Below are positions 59,430-64,000 of a DNA stretch of 64,000 nt, one piece after another. The notes under the pieces are model-generated. The model was given only the letters and a program-made list of their open reading frames with translations. It was not told where the DNA came from and searched no databases. A program made the position numbers and the translations under genes. Position 1 is the first letter of the stretch, and the number at the start of each line of letters is the position of its first letter. Source of the DNA: JAXLWB01 sp046328715 (GTDB taxonomy: Bacteria > Chloroflexota > Anaerolineae > Caldilineales > Caldilineaceae); contig JAXLWB010000001.1 of NCBI GenBank assembly GCA_046328715.1, positions 248,001 to 312,000 of the forward strand, read 5' to 3'.

Positions 59430-60449
59430 CTACCCCAAATCCGCCCTCCTCAACCTCGGCATGACTTCTTCGGCAATCTGCTGCAACATGTGGATTGCTT
59501 CCTTCAACGGCGGAACGACTGGATTGAACTGAAGAATCAAGTCGGTAGTGTAGGGTAGAACCTGATCGGCTATCAGTGTCTCAGCCACCTCTGCTGGATT
59601 GCCATAGGCGATGTGCATGCGCCGACAGTAGTAGTCAAACGAATGTCCAGCCGGTAGTTGTCCCTTCTTGACCATTCCCGCTGCCGAACGCATTACTTGC
59701 TCCTGCATCTCGCTGGCTGCCTGCTGTTTGTCGGGGGCAAGATAGACGCCGCGCGAAAGTCCAATTCTGGCCGTCGATGCCTCGGCACCATCCGCCTCTT
59801 GCCAAAGTGAATGATAGAGTTTGGCCAAGGGTGCCTGAATCGCATCGGTGGGCTTGTCCGATTCCCAGGCAGCACGGGCTAGTAACAAGCCCGTCCTTTG
59901 CTGAGCAATAAAGCGTACGCCTCCCTCGCTCAGTCCACTTTGCCAGAGACGGTTGAGTAGAGAAGGCGCAGGAGGATCGAGTCGTTCGCCATCAGGGGTT
60001 AGCGCCTCGCCACGTAGCGCGCGTTGTAGGCTTTGCAAGCCGTTGGACGTGAGTTCACGCCGCTGTGCCAACTCCAACCCGAAAGCCCGAAATTCGCCAA
60101 TTTCACTGCCGCTGCCAATTCCCAATTCCAAGCGCCCATCGCTTAGCAGATCGACTACAGCCGCGTCTTCGGCCACACGTAATGGATCCTCTAATGGCAA
60201 GGTAACTACGGCAGTGCCTAAACGTAGGTGGCTTGTTCGTTCGGCAGCTGCGGCCAGAAAGGGAAAGGGAGATGGCAGACGTCCCGGATGGGTGCGAAAG
60301 TGATGCTGTGCGATCCAGCCGACGTCAAAGCCGAGCTGATCCGCAGCGGTAAAGAGTTCGAGCGCTTCGCGATAAACTTGCCGCGCATCTTCGCTGCCTT
60401 CCAGGTGGGTGAGAAATCCGAGCCGAACGTATTTGGGCAGTCTGTTCAT
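59430..60449 (-). CDS. LLM-class flavin-dependent oxidoreductase
   Basis: 339 residues, bacterial luciferase-like TIM barrel. KYVRLGFLTHLEGSEDARQV opens strand 1, FDVGWIAQHHFRTHPGRLPSPFPFLAAAAERT is the typical His-rich segment, and LRLGTAVVTLPLEDPLRVAEDAAVVDLLSDGRLELGIGSGSE is the flavin-site block. An F420- or FMN-dependent monooxygenase or dehydrogenase; cofactor and substrate are unknown. A second, more distant member lies just upstream. Confidence 0.88.
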   Translation of the reverse strand: MNRLPKYVRLGFLTHLEGSEDARQVYREALELFTAADQLGFDVGWIAQHHFRTHPGRLPSPFPFLAAAAERTSHLRLGTAVVTLPLEDPLRVAEDAAVVDLLSDGRLELGIGSGSEIGEFRAFGLELAQRRELTSNGLQSLQRALRGEALTPDGERLDPPAPSLLNRLWQSGLSEGGVRFIAQQRTGLLLARAAWESDKPTDAIQAPLAKLYHSLWQEADGAEASTARIGLSRGVYLAPDKQQAASEMQEQVMRSAAGMVKKGQLPAGHSFDYYCRRMHIAYGNPAEVAETLIADQVLPYTTDLILQFNPVVPPLKEAIHMLQQIAEEVMPRLRRADLG

Positions 60450-60505
60450 GGTGGTTGTTACTCTCGATCCAAATGACGAAATACGGGCAGAAGGAACACG
60501 GAAAA

Positions 60506-61489
60506 TTACGCCAGTCCAAAGGCATCCGCTAGCAATTCGTAGGAACGTATCCGTGCTGCAAAGTCGTAGGTGATGGTAACGGTCATTACTTCGTCGGCAT
60601 GATATTCGGCGACGAGCTGTTCAATCCCCTGCTTTATCTGGGTCGGATCGCCGATGATAGCGCGTTGGAATTTGTTGCTGAGAAATGCACGCTCTTCCGG
60701 GTTGTACGGATAATTTTCGGCTTCTTCCACCGAGGGGACTCGTACATCCTGCTCGCCACGCGCGAAGCGCAGAAAGAGCAAGTTGCGGCTAAGCGAAAGC
60801 CGGCGCGCCTCAGCTTCACTTTCAGCACAGACTACGTTGGTTGTGACCATAAAGTAGGGTTCTTGCAATTGAGGTGAAGGTTGAAATTCGCTGACATAAA
60901 GCTCGTAGATCTGCGGGATCATTTGGCCGTTGATGAAAAGAGCAAAGTTGTAGGGCAAGCCAAGCTGACCGGCCAGGATGGCGCTTTCGTGACTCGAACC
61001 GAGCATCCAAATTGGCGGTGGAATCTCTGCTTTGGGCGTGACTCGGGGGCGAAAGGTCTCGTCGTAGAGCATCGTGCGCAGTTCCTGCACCAGGGTTGGG
61101 AAGCGCTCGAATTTGGGCCTACCATCGGTCGCCAGCACTTGGGCCGTGCGCATGTCCGAACCAGGAGCACGCCCAATCCCCAGGTCGATACGATCAGGGT
61201 ACAGGTTACTGAGCAGCGAAAAGGTTTCGGCTACTTTGAAGGCGCTATAATGGGGTAACATCACCCCGCCTGAGCCAATGCGAATGGTTTGTGTGGCTGC
61301 GCCTAAGGCTGCCAGCAGCACTTCTGGTGCGCTACCTGCCAGACTGGTCGTATTATGATGCTCGGAGACCCAAAAGCGATGGTAGCCCAGTCGTTCGGCA
61401 TGTTGGGCGAGTTGAAGTGTCTCTTGGAGTGCCTGACGTGCCGTTCCACCCATACGGATAGGCGATTGATCGAGAATTGAGAGTTTCAT
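60506..61489 (-). CDS. LLM-class flavin-dependent oxidoreductase, second copy
   Basis: 327 residues from ATG 61489. MKLSILDQSPIRMGGTARQA, YHRFWVSEHHNTTSLAGSAPEVLLAALGAAT and IRIGSGGVMLPHYSAFKVAETF are hallmarks of the MsnO8/YhbW-type subgroup. LYPDRIDLGIGRAPGSD is the GRxPG flavin loop. It is in the same direction as the neighbouring LLM gene with a 56-base gap, so probably cotranscribed. Substrate unknown. Confidence 0.9.
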   Translation of the reverse strand: MKLSILDQSPIRMGGTARQALQETLQLAQHAERLGYHRFWVSEHHNTTSLAGSAPEVLLAALGAATQTIRIGSGGVMLPHYSAFKVAETFSLLSNLYPDRIDLGIGRAPGSDMRTAQVLATDGRPKFERFPTLVQELRTMLYDETFRPRVTPKAEIPPPIWMLGSSHESAILAGQLGLPYNFALFINGQMIPQIYELYVSEFQPSPQLQEPYFMVTTNVVCAESEAEARRLSLSRNLLFLRFARGEQDVRVPSVEEAENYPYNPEERAFLSNKFQRAIIGDPTQIKQGIEQLVAEYHADEVMTVTITYDFAARIRSYELLADAFGLA

Positions 61490-61555
61490 AGAAGTATCAT
61501 ACGCATAGAATGTTTGATAGTCCAACTAAAAGGGATGTTACAATTCAAGAACGTT

Positions 61556-62389
61556 ATGATTACATCGCAGATTGTTCTTCTTGGCACTGGGACACCAAAC
61601 GCAGATCCCGCTCGTTCTGGCTCGGCGGTGGCGATTGTGGTCAATGATGTGCCTTATCTCTTTGACTTTGGTCCTGGTGTAGTGAGGCGGGCGGCTGCTG
61701 CTTGTCAAAACGGCGTTACAGGTTTAGCCGTGGAGAAGCTGTGTCGTGCCTTTCTCACCCATCTTCACTCTGACCATACGGCTGGTTACGCCGATCTGAT
61801 CCTCACGCCTTGGGTGTTGGATCGGGCACAACCGTTACATGTCTACGGACCTGTCGGCTTGCGGGCGATGACCGATCATCTGTTAGCGGCCTATGAAGAG
61901 GACCTTCGCGAGCGGACATCGGGATTACAACCTTTTACAAAGCATGGCGGCGAAGTGCTAGTGGAGGAGATCACTGCTGATTGGCGTTACCAGGATGAGA
62001 ATGTGACGATCACAGCCTTTCCAGCGGTACATGGCTCGTTGATCGCGTACGGCTTCCGCATTGTTACGCCTGACCGTACCATCGTCCTTTCGGGCGATAC
62101 GGCACCGCATGATAGGATCGTCGAGTATTACCGCCCCTGTGATGTGCTGATCCACGAAGTCTACTCTGCCAAGGCTTTCAAAAAGAGACCGCCTGAATGG
62201 CAGCGTTACCATTCGCAGGTGCATACTTCGACTCAAGAGTTGGCGCAGATCGCCCAACAGATGCAGCCCGAGATGCTGATCTTGTACCATCAGCTCTTTT
62301 GGGGCGAGTCGGAGGAAGATTTGGTACGAGAAATCCGGGCAGAATATGAAGGTGTGGTCATTTCGGGCAGGGATTTGGATGTTTTCTAG
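61556..62389 (+). CDS. MBL-fold metallohydrolase (RNase Z-like)
   Basis: 277 residues from ATG 61556, which starts the beta-lactamase fold at ITSQIVLLGTGTPNADPARSG. The metal motif HxHxDH is residues 69-74 (LTHLHSDHTAG). Later ligands are in AVHGSLIAYG and VLSGDTAPHD, and HSQVHTSTQELAQIA is the RNase Z/arylsulfatase-like end. It has the length of small tRNase Z relatives but lacks the long exosite arm, so it is more likely a hydrolase such as an arylsulfatase or phosphodiesterase. It is 3 bases before the next gene. Confidence 0.85.
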   Translation: MITSQIVLLGTGTPNADPARSGSAVAIVVNDVPYLFDFGPGVVRRAAAACQNGVTGLAVEKLCRAFLTHLHSDHTAGYADLILTPWVLDRAQPLHVYGPVGLRAMTDHLLAAYEEDLRERTSGLQPFTKHGGEVLVEEITADWRYQDENVTITAFPAVHGSLIAYGFRIVTPDRTIVLSGDTAPHDRIVEYYRPCDVLIHEVYSAKAFKKRPPEWQRYHSQVHTSTQELAQIAQQMQPEMLILYHQLFWGESEEDLVREIRAEYEGVVISGRDLDVF

Positions 62390-62392
62390 ACT

Positions 62393-63058
62393 ATGAGACA
62401 GACTCCACTACAAAACCGTGTCGATCCTTGGAGTAATCTTCACGCCACGCCAGCGCGTGGTTCATTGATGGGCAATCGTGGTATCCTGCATAACCAGGAA
62501 AAACGGATTGTTAGACCTTGGGCACACAAAGCCTGGATTGCCTGTCTACTTTCCTATGGCAATGTTCGACGATCCGTCTTTTCACCAGGAAACTACTCGG
62601 AGTTGTTCTTTCTCGACGAGGCGACTGCGTTCGCAGCCGGGCATCGCCCTTGTGGACAATGCCAACGGGAGCGCTATCTTTTGTTCAAGGAGTATTGGGC
62701 AAAGGCAAACTCGCATCGTGTCTCGCGACTGACCGTGAAAGAGATTGACGAGCAACTCCACGCTGAGCGCACCCGATCGGACAAGGGCAAACAAACCTAC
62801 AGTGCAACAGTAGGCGAGTTACCCGACGGAACCATGTTTGATACCAATGGTCGAGCTTATCTCACTTGGCAACAGAAGTTTCTTCCTTGGTCATTTGACG
62901 GGTACGACGCACCGGTTGAATTCGATTCAACATTGCAGATCCGAGTCCTGACCCCAAAAAGCATTGTCAAGATCTATCGCTTTGGTTTTGAACCGAAAGT
63001 TCATGAAAGTGGACATGTATGTGCAGTATGGAAAACATATCTGCGAACCGTTGTCTAA
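62393..63058 (+). CDS. Conserved protein of unknown function (NRGILHN / HRPCGQC motif)
   Basis: 221 residues. I recognise the family pattern (RVDPWSNLHATPARGSLMGN, RIVRPWAHKAWIACLL, YSELFFLDEATAFAAGHRPC, GQCQRERYLLFKEYW) as a widespread uncharacterised protein. HRPCGQCQRERY has a CxxC and a distant likeness to the Ada metal-binding domain. No catalytic site can be assigned. It is cotranscribed with the MBL hydrolase (3-base gap). Confidence 0.7.
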   Translation: MRQTPLQNRVDPWSNLHATPARGSLMGNRGILHNQEKRIVRPWAHKAWIACLLSYGNVRRSVFSPGNYSELFFLDEATAFAAGHRPCGQCQRERYLLFKEYWAKANSHRVSRLTVKEIDEQLHAERTRSDKGKQTYSATVGELPDGTMFDTNGRAYLTWQQKFLPWSFDGYDAPVEFDSTLQIRVLTPKSIVKIYRFGFEPKVHESGHVCAVWKTYLRTVV

Positions 63059-63094
63059 ATCTCGAATTCTCAGTGAGTCAAAATAGTTCAGAAA

Positions 63095-63394
63095 ATGTCA
63101 GAACAATTACCCTTGTCCAAAAGTGACTCCGTGCAGAAAGTTGCTTATAAGTTTGTAAATTTCATCTTCTGGATTCCTAATTGGATTTTTATCATTCTGT
63201 TTGCAATTATTGTATTAGTGAGCATAAATCGCTACCTATTTAGTCTTGCTGTGATTGAGCCTTACATTGTTCCTTTCTGGGCTGTCACGTTTTTGATTAA
63301 GCTGCTCAAAACATACGGGTGGCAGAAAACTTTGATAGGAATCATTCTGTTTGTAGGTAGCGTGAGCTTACTGCGCTGGTTTTATGAAACTTAA
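63095..63394 (+). CDS. Small membrane protein, unknown
   Basis: 99 residues, three hydrophobic segments (FIFWIPNWIFIILFAIIVLV, VIEPYIVPFWAVTFLIKLL, TLIGIILFVGSVSLLRWF). Not recognised. It is AT-richer than its neighbours and 36 bases after the preceding gene. A possible upstream in-frame start of argS (63384) overlaps its stop. Confidence 0.55.
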   Translation: MSEQLPLSKSDSVQKVAYKFVNFIFWIPNWIFIILFAIIVLVSINRYLFSLAVIEPYIVPFWAVTFLIKLLKTYGWQKTLIGIILFVGSVSLLRWFYET

Positions 63395-63401
63395 AACAAC
63401 G

Positions 63402-64000
63402 ATGCAATCACTCAAAGAACATCTAACTCAGATCGTCGCCGCTGCTTTTGCTGCTGCGGGTTTCGACCCGGCCTATGGTGAAGTGATCCTTTCCAATCGC
63501 CCCGAACTAAGTCAATTTCAGTGCAATGGCGCATTGGCTGCGGCCAAGCGTTACGGTATCGCCCCACGCCAAATTGCCCAACACGTGGTGGATCGTTTGT
63601 TGGCAAAGGCGGAAGATTCCCCGCTCGAATCAGTCACGATTGCCGACCCTGGCTTTATCAACCTGCGGGTGAGCGACCAAACCTTGGTCGCCACGCTCCA
63701 GGCCATGGCGCTCGATTCACGATTGGGCTGTAATGTGGTGGAGCAACCTCAAATGGTCATCGTCGATTACGGCGGCGCTAATATTGCCAAACCGCTGCAT
63801 GTGGGTCATTTGCGGGCGGCGATCATCGGCGAGAGCCTCAAACGAATTGCGCGCTTTCTCGGCCATCGGGTGATTGGTGATGTCCATCTGGGCGATTGGG
63901 GATTGCAGATGGGCATGGTCATCTCGGAGATTGCCCGTCGCCAACCGCAGTTGCCTTATTTTGATGCTGCCTATCATGGCCCCTATCCGGCTGAGCCCCC
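63402..64000 (+). CDS. argS: Arginyl-tRNA synthetase, N-terminal part (runs off the window)
   Basis: Charges tRNA-Arg. About 199 codons are visible, open to the window end. The Arg_tRNA_synt_N domain (about 1-85, QSLKEHLTQIVAAAFAAAGF to ADPGFINLRVSDQ) is followed by the catalytic domain with VDYGGANIAKPLHVGHLR, where HVGH is the class I HIGH motif, and GDVHLGDWGLQMGMVISEI. ATG 63402 was chosen; ATG 63384 in the same frame is possible. Confidence 0.93.
   Translation, partial: MQSLKEHLTQIVAAAFAAAGFDPAYGEVILSNRPELSQFQCNGALAAAKRYGIAPRQIAQHVVDRLLAKAEDSPLESVTIADPGFINLRVSDQTLVATLQAMALDSRLGCNVVEQPQMVIVDYGGANIAKPLHVGHLRAAIIGESLKRIARFLGHRVIGDVHLGDWGLQMGMVISEIARRQPQLPYFDAAYHGPYPAEP

Noticed and set aside
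59430..61489. Tandem LLM flavoproteins as a recent duplication
   Set aside because: The two belong to visibly different subgroups with little shared sequence outside the fold, so a recent duplication is unlikely.
1..64000. CRISPR arrays, tRNA, rRNA, SRP RNA
   Set aside because: No evenly spaced direct repeats and no cloverleaf or rRNA-like segments were recognised by reading; short structured RNAs could still be missed without a covariance search.

Overview
The window looks like a chromosomal segment of a Chloroflexota bacterium (Caldilinea/Anaerolineae-like). This is inferred from a giant BTAD/AfsR-type ATPase regulator with TPRs, a DUF5667-like plus LysM anti-sigma-like protein, an NDP-forming acyl-CoA synthetase and MetV-type C1 enzymes. 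No rRNA, tRNA, CRISPR array, prophage or transposase gene was recognised. The window starts inside a solute-binding protein gene and ends inside argS.

Layout. 1-4573: tail of an oligopeptide-type solute-binding protein, then two permeases and two ATPases. 4748-7741: thioredoxin-like lipoprotein, methyltransferase, ilvD. 8126-18740 (+): catabolic operon of aromatic-type PLP decarboxylase, carnitine-type thioesterase, acyl-CoA dehydrogenase, GcvT/DmdA-like methyltransferase, two paralogous PYROXD2-like flavoproteins, NDP-forming acyl-CoA synthetase and a CaiD-like hydratase. 18827-25728 (-): housekeeping block ffh, rpsP, khpA, rimM, dprA, manC and an unknown membrane protein. 26061-31691 (-): ECF sigma factor with its LysM/DUF5667 partner, a CDP-alcohol phosphatidyltransferase and a secreted FG-GAP protein. 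32165-36303 (+): mdh, ftsY, prfB with its programmed +1 frameshift, and a PhyH dioxygenase. 36409-42656: SPFH protein pair, giant AfsR-like regulator and three small divergent genes. 42734-58417 (-): about 16 kb of co-directional genes that include corrinoid protein, formate-THF ligase, MetF, methyl-THF:corrinoid methyltransferase, MetV and an IclR regulator, interspersed with a CehA/McbA hydrolase, alpha/beta hydrolase, TPP enzyme, aminotransferase and MFS exporter. 58643-64000: VapBC, two LLM flavin oxidoreductases, an MBL hydrolase, small unknowns and argS.

How it may fit together. The first operon carries CoA chemistry for a carnitine/gamma-butyrobetaine-like acyl chain and also a folate-dependent demethylase candidate. 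The second carries a corrinoid protein and enzymes able to oxidise methyl-THF towards formate with ATP recovery by Fhs. A plausible but unproven reading is catabolism of methylated onium compounds whose methyl groups enter a folate oxidation route.

The most unusual structural feature is the intergenic DNA. At least five families of short palindromic (MITE-like) elements recur across the window. One has inserted in frame inside a predicted metallohydrolase gene. Many gene junctions also carry near-perfect hairpins built from short repeated words.
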